DNA of 64,000 nt. It comes from Paenibacillus sp. FSL R5-0490. GTDB taxonomy: Bacteria; Bacillota; Bacilli; Bacillales; Cytobacillaceae. Where the stretch lies: assembly GCF_001956215.1 (NCBI RefSeq), contig NZ_MRTQ01000001.1:62001-126000 (forward strand). Direction: 5' to 3'. Position numbers and translations under genes: made by a program. This document shows, in pieces, positions 1 through 8,120 of this stretch (positions are counted from its first letter, which is position 1; each line of letters starts with the position of its first letter). The notes beneath the pieces were generated by a model, which saw only the letters and a program-made list of their open reading frames with translations, had not been told where the DNA came from and did not search any database.

Positions 1-1
1 T

Positions 2-739
2 GAAAACATGCGCCAGCAGCACACCAACTTAGTCGAAGACGTTCCTACACCTTTGGCTGCTCAGGCTAAGCCAAAAGAAAAGCAGGAGTACGGAATTGTG
101 ACAGTATCAATGGGCAGCGGCATCGCGGATCTTTTCCGAAGCATCGGCGCACATGCTGTCATTGAAGGCGGACAGACAATGAATCCCAGCACGGAAGATA
201 TTGTAAAAGCCATCAAAGAAGTAAATGCAAAAAAAGTAATCATTTTGCCAAACAATAAAAATATTATTATGGCTGCACAGCAGGCTGCAGAAGTGACTGA
301 AGAAGAAGCAGTGGTTGTTCCTTCAAAGACTGTTCCTCAGGGAATGGCGGCACTTCTTGCCTTTAATCCAAGTGCTGAGCTTACAGAAAACGAAGAAGGC
401 ATGACAGATGCACTTCAGCATGTGAAAACTGGCCAAATCACGTTTGCTGTCCGTGATACAAGCATCGATGGCCTTGAGATCGAGAAAGATGATTTCATGG
501 GCATTGCAGACGGCAAAATTGTTGTGAAAAACAAGAATAGAGTTCAGGCTGCCAAAGATCTTCTGGAAGGAATGATCGACGATGACTCTGAGATCCTTAC
601 CGTCTTAAAAGGTGAAGATGCAGCAGAAGAGGAAGTAGACTCACTTATCAGCTATATTAAAGATAAATATGATGATATTGAGGTTGAGCTTCATGATGGA
701 AAACAGCCTCTATACTCTTTTATTTTCGCAATTGAATAA
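2..739 (+). CDS. fakA: Fatty acid kinase subunit FakA / YloV (3' part only)
   Basis: The reading frame is open from the window edge, so this is the C-terminal ~245 residues of a protein usually ~550 residues long. FakA phosphorylates fatty acids held by FakB partners, feeding acyl phosphate to PlsX/PlsY phospholipid synthesis. The N-terminal DAK2/DhaL kinase domain lies outside the window. What is visible is the C-terminal region: the GIVTVSMGSGI and EGGQTMNPSTEDI motifs typical of YloV proteins, then an acidic C-terminus ending ELHDGKQPLYSFIFAIE. In B. subtilis yloV is followed by sdaAB-sdaAA and then recG; here recG follows directly after a terminator. The lipid role agrees with plsX and fab genes downstream. 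The identification comes from remembered YloV sequence, not a search. Confidence 0.93.
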   Translation, partial: ENMRQQHTNLVEDVPTPLAAQAKPKEKQEYGIVTVSMGSGIADLFRSIGAHAVIEGGQTMNPSTEDIVKAIKEVNAKKVIILPNNKNIIMAAQQAAEVTEEEAVVVPSKTVPQGMAALLAFNPSAELTENEEGMTDALQHVKTGQITFAVRDTSIDGLEIEKDDFMGIADGKIVVKNKNRVQAAKDLLEGMIDDDSEILTVLKGEDAAEEEVDSLISYIKDKYDDIEVELHDGKQPLYSFIFAIE

Positions 740-746
740 CCAATAA

Positions 747-776
747 ACAAAGCGAGGGCCCAGCCTTCGCTTTTGT
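747..776 (+). terminator. Rho-independent terminator after fakA
   Basis: ACAAAGCGA pairs with TCGCTTTTGT (one bulged T) and GG/CC close the top of the stem, just after the fakA stop codon. It is a plausible end for the yloU-yloV transcript and separates it from recG. The T-run is part of the 3' arm. Confidence 0.7.
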
Positions 777-920
777 CCATTTTAAACCTTTATTAAATGC
801 TTTGAAGCATGAGTTTTTATTTGGTTTAAGGTTACTTTCTTGCGTTTTTTAATCACAATGTGCTAGTTATAAAGCAGGCGCTTTAGAAGCCTGTATATAA
901 AAGTAACGGAGCAGGGAGGG

Positions 921-3017
921 ATGGCGGACTGCCTGAAAGAAAAAATAATAGGCAGCCGTTCAATAAACGTGAATCCAAATTTAATCCAGTCTGTTACAGC
1001 TGTTAAAGGCATTGGGGAGGAATCAGCCGAATTACTGGCTGAAATGAATATTTACACTGTAAAAGACTTGCTTGAATATTTTCCATATAGATATGAAGAT
1101 TACAGGCTCAAGGACCTGGCAGAAATGAAGCATGATGAAAGAGTGACGGTTGAAGGAAAGGTTCACAGTGAACCTTCACTTGCTTATTACGGCAGGAAAC
1201 GCTCCAGGCTCACTGTTCGGGTGCTTGTAGGACGGTATCTCATCCAAGTGATTCTGTTCAATCAGCCTTATCTGAAGAACAAAATTGTATTAAACGAAAC
1301 GGTTACGGTGACTGGAAAATGGGACCAGCATCGGCAGGTGATTACAGCCAGTGAACTTAAATTAGGAAATGCCTCTGGCAATAAGGATTTTGAGCCGGTT
1401 TATGCTGTAAAAGGTAATGTCACGGTCAAGGGCATCAGGCGATTTATTAAACTGGCTTTCTCACAGTATGGAAATGACATATCAGAAACTTTGCCTGAAA
1501 AATATTTATTGCAATATAGACTATTGAATAGGCGAGATGCTGTGAGATCGCTTCATTTTCCCGCCAATGAACAGGAACTCAAGCAGGGAAGGCGGCGTTT
1601 TGTTTATGAGGAGTTTTTCTATTTTCAATTAAAAATGCAGGCACTAAGAAAGATTGAAAGAGAGCAGTCAAAAGGGGTTGCGCAGGCTTATGATCTTTCA
1701 AGGCTAATGGAGTTCATTGACTCACTGCCATTTGATTTAACCGGAGCACAAAAAAGAGTAGTTAATGAGATCATGTCTGATTTGAAATCTCCATACAGGA
1801 TGAACAGGCTATTACAGGGGGATGTTGGTTCCGGCAAAACGGCAGTGGCGGCGATTGCTCTTTTCGCCAGCAGGACAGCAGGCTTTCAGGGAGCATTAAT
1901 GGTCCCGACCGAAATTCTGGCAGAGCAGCATGCGGAATCTTTAAAGTCGATGCTCGAGCCGTTTGGGCTGAGATGTGAACTCCTGACAAGCTCTGTTAAA
2001 GGAAAGCGAAGAAGAGAAATTCTCCAGCTTTTAAAGGATGGAGAGATTGATGTTCTCATAGGCACACATGCACTTATCCAGGATGAAGTGGAATTTAATA
2101 AACTGGGACTTGTCATTACTGATGAGCAGCATAGATTTGGGGTAGGGCAGCGACGGATACTCAGGGAAAAAGGGGAAAATCCTGATGTTCTGTTCATGAC
2201 TGCAACGCCAATCCCAAGAACATTGGCCATTACCGTTTTTGGTGAAATGGATGTATCCATCATAGATGAAATGCCGGCAGGACGAAAAGCAATTGAAACC
2301 TATTGGGCAAAACCTGAAATGCTGGACAGGGTCCTGGGTTTTATGGAAAAGGAGCTTTCAGCAGGTCAGCAGGTTTATGTGATCTGCCCGCTTATTGAGG
2401 AATCAGACAAATTGGATGTTCAAAACGCTATAGATGTCCATGCGACTTTGATGCATCATTTTCATGGCCGTTATGATGCCGGACTCATGCATGGCAGGCT
2501 TCATCCGGATGAAAAGGAAAGTGTTATGAAAGCTTTCAGCCGTAATGAAACTCAGGTTCTTGTTTCGACGACGGTTGTTGAGGTGGGTGTAAATGTTCCA
2601 AATGCAACGATGATGGTGATCTATGATGCGGAGCGGTTTGGACTTGCACAGCTGCATCAGCTGAGGGGCAGGGTAGGAAGAGGAGATAAACAATCGTATT
2701 GTGTGCTTCTGGCTGACCCGAAATCGGAAGTTGGAAAAGAACGCATGAAAATCATGACAGAAACCAATGATGGCTTTGCCCTAAGTGAAAAGGACCTTGA
2801 GCTTCGGGGTCCTGGAGACTTTTTCGGAAGAAAGCAAAGCGGGCTCCCGGAATTTAAAGTCGCTGATATGGTCCATGATTACCGCGCACTCGAAACCGCC
2901 AGAAATGATGCCTCCATGCTAGTGGAATCGGATGAATTCTGGCACTCGGATGAGTACCTGCCTTTACGGCAATACTTAAAGGAAGCAGGAGTGCTGGAAG
3001 GGGAAAAACTGGACTAG
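921..3017 (+). CDS. recG: ATP-dependent DNA helicase RecG
   Basis: RecG is a superfamily 2 helicase that reverses stalled replication forks and migrates Holliday junctions. The N-terminal wedge/OB region (about residues 60-160) precedes the helicase core. Visible motifs are Walker A GDVGSGKT (residues 300-307), DEQH box (401-404), TATPIPRT (motif III), and the TTVVEVGVNVPNA and QLRGRVGRG motifs of the C-terminal lobe. Its 698 residues compare with about 682 in B. subtilis. The ATG at 921 has GGAG nine bases upstream; a GTG at 969 would give the usual length but lacks a clear ribosome binding site, so the first 16 residues are uncertain. It is followed by its own terminator. Confidence 0.96.
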   Translation: MADCLKEKIIGSRSINVNPNLIQSVTAVKGIGEESAELLAEMNIYTVKDLLEYFPYRYEDYRLKDLAEMKHDERVTVEGKVHSEPSLAYYGRKRSRLTVRVLVGRYLIQVILFNQPYLKNKIVLNETVTVTGKWDQHRQVITASELKLGNASGNKDFEPVYAVKGNVTVKGIRRFIKLAFSQYGNDISETLPEKYLLQYRLLNRRDAVRSLHFPANEQELKQGRRRFVYEEFFYFQLKMQALRKIEREQSKGVAQAYDLSRLMEFIDSLPFDLTGAQKRVVNEIMSDLKSPYRMNRLLQGDVGSGKTAVAAIALFASRTAGFQGALMVPTEILAEQHAESLKSMLEPFGLRCELLTSSVKGKRRREILQLLKDGEIDVLIGTHALIQDEVEFNKLGLVITDEQHRFGVGQRRILREKGENPDVLFMTATPIPRTLAITVFGEMDVSIIDEMPAGRKAIETYWAKPEMLDRVLGFMEKELSAGQQVYVICPLIEESDKLDVQNAIDVHATLMHHFHGRYDAGLMHGRLHPDEKESVMKAFSRNETQVLVSTTVVEVGVNVPNATMMVIYDAERFGLAQLHQLRGRVGRGDKQSYCVLLADPKSEVGKERMKIMTETNDGFALSEKDLELRGPGDFFGRKQSGLPEFKVADMVHDYRALETARNDASMLVESDEFWHSDEYLPLRQYLKEAGVLEGEKLD

Positions 3018-3033
3018 AAATAAGGTATTCAGA

Positions 3034-3074
3034 GCGGATTGCAGAAAAGTTCTTTCTTGCAATCTGCTTTTTTT
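3034..3074 (+). terminator. recG terminator, overlapping the fapR promoter
   Basis: GCGGATTGCA (3034-3043) pairs with TGCAATCTGC (3058-3067), one G-T pair, and is followed by seven T. The 3' arm and T-run lie inside the fapR promoter: the -35 hexamer starts at 3057. Confidence 0.85.
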
Positions 3075-3085
3075 GATTATATACT
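3057..3085 (+). promoter_or_regulatory. Sigma-A promoter for fapR-plsX-fabD-fabG
   Basis: TTGCAA (3057-3062), 17-bp spacer, TATACT (3080-3085). A FapR box begins three bases after the -10, as expected of an autoregulated fapR promoter. Confidence 0.75.
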
Positions 3086-3088
3086 ACT

Positions 3089-3107
3089 ATTAGTACCTAG
3101 TCTTAAT
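3089..3107 (+). promoter_or_regulatory. FapR operator
   Basis: ATTAGTACCTAGTCTTAAT matches the known FapR consensus (ATTAGTACCTRRTCTTAAT) at every defined position. It covers the likely transcription start, so bound FapR would block initiation and malonyl-CoA would relieve the block. Confidence 0.93.
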
Positions 3108-3128
3108 ATCTCGGACGGTGGGATTTTA

Positions 3129-3689
3129 ATGAAAAGAAACAAAAAAGAACGTCAAGCATTATTAACGGACACCATAAAAGAAAATCCTTTTGTCACGGAC
3201 GAGGAACTTGCGGACAAGTTCTCTGTCAGCGTCCAGACAATCAGGCTCGATCGGCTGGAATTATCAATTCCGGAATTGCGTGAGCGAATCAAGCATGTTG
3301 CCGAGAAAAGTTTTGAGGATGAAGTGCGATCTTTACCAATAGAAGAAATAATCGGTGAAATAATAGATATAGAATTGGATAAAACGGCGATATCCATTTT
3401 CGATGTAAAAAGTGAACATGTCTTCAAGCGTAATGGAATTGCCCGGGGCCACCACCTGTTTGCACAGGCCAACTCACTGGCGGTCGCCGTCATAAATGAT
3501 GAGCTGGCATTAACGGCAAAAGCCAATATTCAATTTACAAGGCCAGTGAGATTAAATGAACGTGTCATCGCAAAAGCAAAAGTCCTTACAATAGATATTG
3601 ACAGCGGAAGGACAATGGTTGAAGTCAATAGCTTTGTCAATAACGAACAGGTATTCAAGGGAGAATTTGACATGTTCAGAAAAAAATAA
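3129..3689 (+). CDS. fapR: Transcription factor FapR, fatty acid/phospholipid repressor
   Basis: FapR represses fatty-acid and phospholipid genes and is released by malonyl-CoA. The 186-residue protein has an N-terminal DeoR-type helix-turn-helix ([20 protein letters not shown], about residues 23-42), a linker helix ([10 protein letters not shown]) and a hot-dog-fold effector domain containing [18 protein letters not shown]. The frame is open 30 codons further upstream, but that stretch covers the promoter, operator and terminator, so ATG 3129 (MKRNKKERQ, preceded by GACGGTGG) is chosen; it matches the 188-residue B. subtilis protein. Autoregulation is implied by the FapR box at 3089-3107. 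plsX follows after 20 bases. Confidence 0.97.
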   Translation: MKRNKKERQALLTDTIKENPFVTDEELADKFSVSVQTIRLDRLELSIPELRERIKHVAEKSFEDEVRSLPIEEIIGEIIDIELDKTAISIFDVKSEHVFKRNGIARGHHLFAQANSLAVAVINDELALTAKANIQFTRPVRLNERVIAKAKVLTIDIDSGRTMVEVNSFVNNEQVFKGEFDMFRKK

Positions 3690-3709
3690 TCATTAAAGGA
3701 TGAAGCATC

Positions 3710-4714
3710 ATGAAAATTGCCATAGACGCAATGGGTGGCGACAATGCCCCAAAGGAAATTGTCCTTGGGGCAATGAAAGCTGCCGCAGAATTTAAAGATG
3801 TACATATCACCCTTGTAGGTGATGAGTCAAAAATAAACCAATACCTTACTTCAAATGAGCGAATTGATATACTACATACAGATGAAGTCATCTTGCCGGA
3901 TGATGAGCCGGTGAGAGCTGTACGCAGAAAGAAAAAAGCATCCATGGTGCTTGCAACGCAGCTTGTCACAGATGGCAATGCGGATGCATGCATTTCTGCA
4001 GGAAATACGGGTGCTCTTATGGCCGCAGGGCTTTTTGTGGTAGGAAGGATTGAGGGCATTGAACGCCCGGCATTGTCACCTACGCTTCCGACAATAGACG
4101 GAGAAGGGTTCCTTTTGCTGGATGTAGGGGCGAATGTGGACGCAAAGCCGGAGCATCTTCTTCAATATGCAATTATGGGATCTATATATACCGAAAAGGT
4201 CCGGGGTGTTGCCAATCCGAGAGTAGGCCTTCTAAATATCGGAACGGAAGAGAAAAAAGGCAATGAGCTGGCAAAAAATACATTTGATCTGCTGAAGAAT
4301 GCGGATATCAACTTTATCGGCAATGTGGAAGCCCGCGATTTGCTTGAGGGAGCTGCAGATGTGGTCGTGACAGATGGATTTACCGGCAATATGGTGCTCA
4401 AGACAATTGAGGGTACTGCTCTATCTGTATTTAAAATGCTAAAAACAGCACTGACCAGCAGCTTTAAAACAAAATTGGCAGCAGCAGCCTTAAAGCCTGA
4501 TTTATACCAGCTGAAATCCAAAATGGATTATTCCGAATACGGCGGTGCCGGTTTATTTGGATTAAAGGCGCCGGTTATCAAGGCGCATGGCTCTTCAGAT
4601 GCAACAGCTTTATACAGTGCTGTGAGGCAGACCAGGAACATGGTCGAAAACAATGTCGCTGATACGATTAAGGAAGCGGTTGAAAAAGAAGCCAATAAAA
4701 CAGCTCTTCAATAA
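3710..4714 (+). CDS. plsX: Phosphate acyltransferase PlsX
   Basis: PlsX converts acyl-ACP and phosphate to acyl phosphate, the donor used by PlsY for the first acylation of glycerol-3-phosphate; it is peripherally membrane-bound. The 334-residue length equals the family norm. Characteristic stretches are [12 protein letters not shown] at the N-terminus, [13 protein letters not shown], and [20 protein letters not shown] precedes the ATG. It lies between fapR and fabD, in the standard Bacillus FapR-controlled operon. FakA upstream also makes acyl phosphate, so two sources of the same intermediate are encoded close together. Confidence 0.97.
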   Translation: MKIAIDAMGGDNAPKEIVLGAMKAAAEFKDVHITLVGDESKINQYLTSNERIDILHTDEVILPDDEPVRAVRRKKKASMVLATQLVTDGNADACISAGNTGALMAAGLFVVGRIEGIERPALSPTLPTIDGEGFLLLDVGANVDAKPEHLLQYAIMGSIYTEKVRGVANPRVGLLNIGTEEKKGNELAKNTFDLLKNADINFIGNVEARDLLEGAADVVVTDGFTGNMVLKTIEGTALSVFKMLKTALTSSFKTKLAAAALKPDLYQLKSKMDYSEYGGAGLFGLKAPVIKAHGSSDATALYSAVRQTRNMVENNVADTIKEAVEKEANKTALQ

Positions 4715-4737
4715 ACATTTTAAACTTGGGGGGAAGC

Positions 4738-5688
4738 ATGATGGGTAAAATCGCCTTTTTATTCCCTGGGCAGGGATCCCAGACGGCAGGAATGGGGAAA
4801 GCCTTAGCTGAACAGGATGAAAAAGTAAAATCATACTTCGAGAGTGCCGATCAAAAACTTGGCTTTTCATTATCGAAACTTATTTTTGAAGGGCCTCAGG
4901 ACAAATTGACGTTAACAACAAACGCACAGCCTGCACTATTGACTACTGGCATTGCCATTCTCGATTATTTTAAAAGATCTGGTATAACACCTGATTTTGT
5001 TGCGGGACATAGCCTTGGTGAGTATACTGCACTAGTCGCTGCGGAAGCTATATCCTTTGAGGATGGGGTATATGCTGTCCGTAAGCGGGGCGAATTCATG
5101 GAAGAAGCCGTTCCTAATGGCGAGGGAACAATGGCTGCTGTATTGGGCCTCGACAGGGACAAGCTTACTGCAGTTACAGAAGAGGTTACTGCAGGAGGAA
5201 ATCCGGTGCAGCTTGCAAACCTGAACTGTCCTGGACAAATTGTCATTTCAGGTTCAAAAGCAGGCGTGGAACTGGCTTCTCTAAAGGCTAAAGAAGAAGG
5301 TGCCAAGCGTGTGCTTCCGCTGGAGGTAAGCGGCCCTTTCCATTCCCAATTAATGAAGCCTGCTGCGGAGAAGTTCAGGGGAATCCTTGATGAAATTGAG
5401 ATTAAAGATGCAAAGGTTCCTGTCATTGCCAATGTAACAGCTTCTGAAATGACATCTGCTTCAGAAATAAATGGCAGATTGATTGAACAGCTGTATTCTC
5501 CTGTGCTCTGGGAGGATTCAATCCGCAGGATGATAGAGCTTGGAGTGGATACATTTATAGAAATAGGGCCAGGAAAAGTACTGTCAGGCTTAGTGAAAAA
5601 GGTAGATCGTTCCCTTAAAACGTATGCCGTTTCAGATGCAGAATCATGCCAGGCAGTTACAGAATCCTTGAAGGAGGAATTGAGATGA
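4738..5688 (+). CDS. fabD: Malonyl-CoA:ACP transacylase FabD
   Basis: FabD loads malonyl from CoA onto ACP for fatty-acid elongation. Motifs are FPGQGSQ near the N-terminus, the nucleophile elbow GHSLGEY (H91, S92), and the GPFHS motif with the catalytic His at 202. The frame extends to a TTG at 4726, but GGGGGG at 4728-4733 is clearly the ribosome binding site for ATG 4738 or the adjacent ATG 4741 (MGKIAFLF, which aligns best with B. subtilis). About 316 residues, as usual. The TGA stop overlaps the fabG ATG (ATGA), implying translational coupling. Confidence 0.96.
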   Translation: MMGKIAFLFPGQGSQTAGMGKALAEQDEKVKSYFESADQKLGFSLSKLIFEGPQDKLTLTTNAQPALLTTGIAILDYFKRSGITPDFVAGHSLGEYTALVAAEAISFEDGVYAVRKRGEFMEEAVPNGEGTMAAVLGLDRDKLTAVTEEVTAGGNPVQLANLNCPGQIVISGSKAGVELASLKAKEEGAKRVLPLEVSGPFHSQLMKPAAEKFRGILDEIEIKDAKVPVIANVTASEMTSASEINGRLIEQLYSPVLWEDSIRRMIELGVDTFIEIGPGKVLSGLVKKVDRSLKTYAVSDAESCQAVTESLKEELR

Positions 5689-6428
5689 AGCTAGAGGGAA
5701 AAGCCGCTTTAGTAACAGGAGCTTCCCGCGGAATCGGAAGAGAAATCGCTTTAGGTCTTGCCAGGCAAGGTGCAGATATTGCGGTTAACTACTCCGGAAG
5801 TATGGCTGCGGCGAACGAAGTCGTTGATGAAATAAAGGCATTAGGCAGAAATGCTTTTGCTATCCAATGCGATGTGTCAAATAGTGATTCCGTGACAAGC
5901 ATGGTAAAAGAAACAGTAGAAAAGTTTGGCAAGCTTGATATTCTGGTTAATAATGCGGGGATTACGAGGGACAACCTGCTTATGAGAATGAAGGAAGACG
6001 AATGGGATGATGTTATTAACATTAATCTGAAAGGTGTTTTCCTATGTACAAAAGCTGTTACAAGGCAGATGATGAAACAGCGCAGCGGCCGCATTATCAA
6101 TATTTCATCCATTGTCGGTGTCAGCGGAAATCCTGGACAGGCTAACTATGTCGCTGCCAAATCAGGGGTTATCGGTCTGACAAAAACCTCAGCAAAGGAA
6201 CTTGCATCAAGAGGGATAACAGTCAATGCCATTGCACCAGGCTTCATCACAACTGATATGACGGATAAGCTGAACGAGGATGTAAGGGATCAGATGCTAA
6301 AACAAATCCCATTGGCACGCTTCGGCGATCCTGCAGATATTGCAAATGTAGCAGTGTTTCTAGCTTCAGAGGACAGCCGTTATATGACAGGGCAAACACT
6401 GCATGTTGATGGCGGAATGGTCATGTAA
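5685..6428 (+). CDS. fabG: 3-oxoacyl-ACP reductase FabG
   Basis: FabG is the NADPH-dependent short-chain dehydrogenase that reduces 3-ketoacyl-ACP. It has 247 residues with cofactor motif TGASRGIGR near the N-terminus, NNAG, and the catalytic triad Ser142 (ISSIVG), Tyr155 and Lys159 (YVAAK). The C-terminus [14 protein letters not shown] is typical. ATG 5685 is preceded by AAGGAGG and overlaps the fabD stop; an in-frame ATG 39 bases upstream lies within fabD and is rejected. It is the last gene before the separate acpP promoter. Confidence 0.97.
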   Translation: MKLEGKAALVTGASRGIGREIALGLARQGADIAVNYSGSMAAANEVVDEIKALGRNAFAIQCDVSNSDSVTSMVKETVEKFGKLDILVNNAGITRDNLLMRMKEDEWDDVININLKGVFLCTKAVTRQMMKQRSGRIINISSIVGVSGNPGQANYVAAKSGVIGLTKTSAKELASRGITVNAIAPGFITTDMTDKLNEDVRDQMLKQIPLARFGDPADIANVAVFLASEDSRYMTGQTLHVDGGMVM

Positions 6429-6467
6429 TTTGTAACAGGGTTGTAATGCAAAATTTTTTATAAAAGC

Positions 6468-6497
6468 TTTCAATAAAGGCTAAAAATAATCTATAAT
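6468..6497 (+). promoter_or_regulatory. Probable acpP promoter
   Basis: A perfect TATAAT (6492-6497) lies 23 bases before the acpP start. The -35 is poor: TTTCAA at 6468-6473 with an 18-bp spacer. A separate acpP promoter would fit the high ACP demand. Confidence 0.55.
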
Positions 6498-6519
6498 ACT
6501 TGAGGGGAGGTGAACAAGC

Positions 6520-6753
6520 ATGGCAGAAGTATTAGAACGTGTAACAAAGATCATCGTGGACCGTCTTGGTGTTGAAGAGTCTGAAGTGAAATTGGAGGCT
6601 TCTTTCAAAGATGATCTAGGTGCTGATTCCCTTGATGTAGTAGAATTAGTAATGGAATTAGAAGATGAGTTCGACATGGAAATTTCTGACGATGACGCTG
6701 AGAAAATCGCAACAGTCGGTGACGCTGTAAATTACATAAAAGCTAGCCAATAA
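6520..6753 (+). CDS. acpP: Acyl carrier protein AcpP
   Basis: ACP carries growing acyl chains on a 4'-phosphopantetheine arm. The 77-residue acidic protein has the attachment motif GADSLD, with Ser37 the modified residue, and helix II sequence [13 protein letters not shown]. It is nearly identical to B. subtilis AcpA (recalled). The start has an excellent ribosome binding site (GGGGAGGTG). It is separated from fabG by a 91-bp gap with a -10 element and is followed by a strong terminator. Confidence 0.98.
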   Translation: MAEVLERVTKIIVDRLGVEESEVKLEASFKDDLGADSLDVVELVMELEDEFDMEISDDDAEKIATVGDAVNYIKASQ

Positions 6754-6770
6754 TCGTTAGTAGAACCACT

Positions 6771-6809
6771 CTGCAGTGAGGGAATCCCCCCTCACTGCAG
6801 CAATTTTTT
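6771..6809 (+). terminator. Strong terminator after acpP
   Basis: CTGCAGTGAGGG (6771-6782) and CCCTCACTGCAG (6789-6800) form a perfect 12-bp stem, followed by CAA and six T. Confidence 0.92.
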
Positions 6810-6815
6810 CAGATG

Positions 6816-6900
6816 TTTACTGTCCGGTGTTACCTGCAGCATCGAAAGGGCAGCTTGGAATTAGGCTTTCAGCCTTTAGCAGGTGACTGTGGACAGTAAA
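6816..6900 (+). other. 85-base folded element with inverted-repeat ends
   Basis: TTTACTGTCC (6816-6825) is perfectly complementary to GGACAGTAAA (6891-6900). Inside, ACCTGC pairs with GCAGGT and AAAGG with CCTTT, around a small AGGCT/AGCCT hairpin. This is far more ordered pairing than ordinary intergenic sequence shows. It could be a small RNA, a processed leader or a miniature inverted-repeat element; the sequence does not say which. A second hairpin at 6912-6937 follows. Confidence 0.55.
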
Positions 6901-6911
6901 TACGATTCTCA

Positions 6912-6940
6912 AAAGCTCCGTTTGATAACGGGGCTTTCTT
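6912..6940 (+). terminator. Second hairpin downstream of acpP, terminator-like
   Basis: AAAGCTCCGTT (6912-6922) pairs with AACGGGGCTTT (6927-6937), one G-T pair, TGAT loop, followed by CTT. The U-tract is short. It could end a transcript containing the 6816-6900 element. Confidence 0.55.
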
Positions 6941-7319
6941 CTGTGAAAATGGCCGTAACCATATGAAACATAAAATTGCTTTATATCCAAGTTTTTTTGC
7001 GTTTTTCCTCTTTATTACGTAAAATTAGGGAAGACCAATTATTTAGATTTTATGAATGTAAGTTTCCTTAAGCCTTATGGCTTTTGGGCATTTATTTATA
7101 TTTTTCGTTGAGTTGATTGGAGCGGAAGGTGCGAGATCCTCGAAAATGCTGCCGCATTTTCTTCGTGCGGTGTTCTTTCGAGGAGGCTCACCGCCCGCCC
7201 CGCGGAAAGCGAGTACCTGTAGCGGAAATCAACGGGCATAGTTCAAAACTAAAAACTCAATATTTTTGAAATGAGCCTATTATTAAAAAGAATATTAATT
7301 TTAGCAAGGTGGATGCAAT
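6941..7319 (+). other. Gene-free stretch between acpP and rnc
   Basis: I see no coding frame with a ribosome binding site here. 6941-7111 is AT-rich and featureless; 7112-7233 is a dispersed palindromic repeat (listed separately). 7234-7319 is AT-rich leader for rnc, with a TTGAAA at 7266 but no convincing -10. Confidence 0.6.
7112..7233 (+). repeat. Dispersed palindromic repeat, copy 1 (upstream of rnc)
   Basis: The ends are inverted (GTTGATT at 7112 and AATCAAC at 7227-7233) and carry the phrases TTGATTGGAGCGG and AGCGGAAATCAACGGGC, shared almost exactly with the element at 32206-32329. The interior differs from that copy and holds its own perfect arms, CCTCGAAA and TTTCGAGG. Elements with these ends are, from memory, common intergenic repeats in Bacillaceae. 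No coding capacity. Confidence 0.85.
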
Positions 7320-8060
7320 ATGCGCAGCAATAAAGATAAAGAAAGAAAATCATTTCGCGCAATCGAAAAACAATTTAAAGAATTCCAGACGGAAATCGGA
7401 ATTCACTTTGAAAATGAAAAATTACTAAAACAAGCTTTTACCCATTCATCCTATGTGAATGAGCACCGGAGAAAGCCTTATGAAGACAATGAAAGACTGG
7501 AATTCCTGGGGGATGCCGTCCTCGAATTGACTGTTTCAAAATTCCTTTACCTTAAATATCCGATGATGAGCGAGGGTGAATTAACAAAGCTGAGGGCTGC
7601 GGTTGTCTGTGAACCATCCCTGGTCTCATTTGCCCACGAATTGTCATTTGGCAGCCTGGTGCTCCTTGGTAAAGGGGAGGAAATGACAGGAGGAAGAACC
7701 CGTCCAGCCCTGCTTGCAGATGTATTTGAAGCCTTTATAGGTGCATTGTACCTGGATAAAGGATTAGATACAGTTGTCGGTTTTTTGGAAAAAGTTATTT
7801 TTCCAAAGATTGATTCAGGTGCTTTTTCGCATGTGATGGATTTTAAAAGCCAGCTGCAGGAGCTTGTGCAGCGGGATGGTGCAGGTGCAATTGAATATAA
7901 AATCCTTCAGGAAAAGGGGCCTGCCCACAATCGTGAATTTGTTTCCACTGTTTCTCTAAATAGCAGGGAACTTGGGACAGGCACTGGCCGGTCAAAGAAA
8001 GAAGCCGAACAGCATGCGGCCCAAATGGCTCTTGAGGTATTAAAAAATCATATAAAGTGA
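7320..8060 (+). CDS. rnc: Ribonuclease III
   Basis: RNase III cleaves double-stranded RNA, processing 30S pre-rRNA and scRNA. The 246-residue protein has an N-terminal nuclease domain with signature [14 protein letters not shown] (residues 57-70; E61 and D65 are metal/catalytic ligands) and a second acidic motif [16 protein letters not shown]-terminal double-stranded-RNA-binding domain follows, ending [26 protein letters not shown] lies 8 bases before the ATG. The rnc-smc-ftsY order is conserved across Bacillaceae. Confidence 0.97.
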   Translation: MRSNKDKERKSFRAIEKQFKEFQTEIGIHFENEKLLKQAFTHSSYVNEHRRKPYEDNERLEFLGDAVLELTVSKFLYLKYPMMSEGELTKLRAAVVCEPSLVSFAHELSFGSLVLLGKGEEMTGGRTRPALLADVFEAFIGALYLDKGLDTVVGFLEKVIFPKIDSGAFSHVMDFKSQLQELVQRDGAGAIEYKILQEKGPAHNREFVSTVSLNSRELGTGTGRSKKEAEQHAAQMALEVLKNHIK

Positions 8061-8120
8061 AACATTTTCTAACTCTGACATCAAAGAGCAGAAACATGAG
8101 GAGACAGAGGGGGACCAAGG

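Noticed and set aside
4726-4737. TTG 4726 as fabD start
   Set aside because: The codon precedes the GGGGGG ribosome binding site, which cannot serve it, and homologues begin at MGKIAFLF or equivalent.
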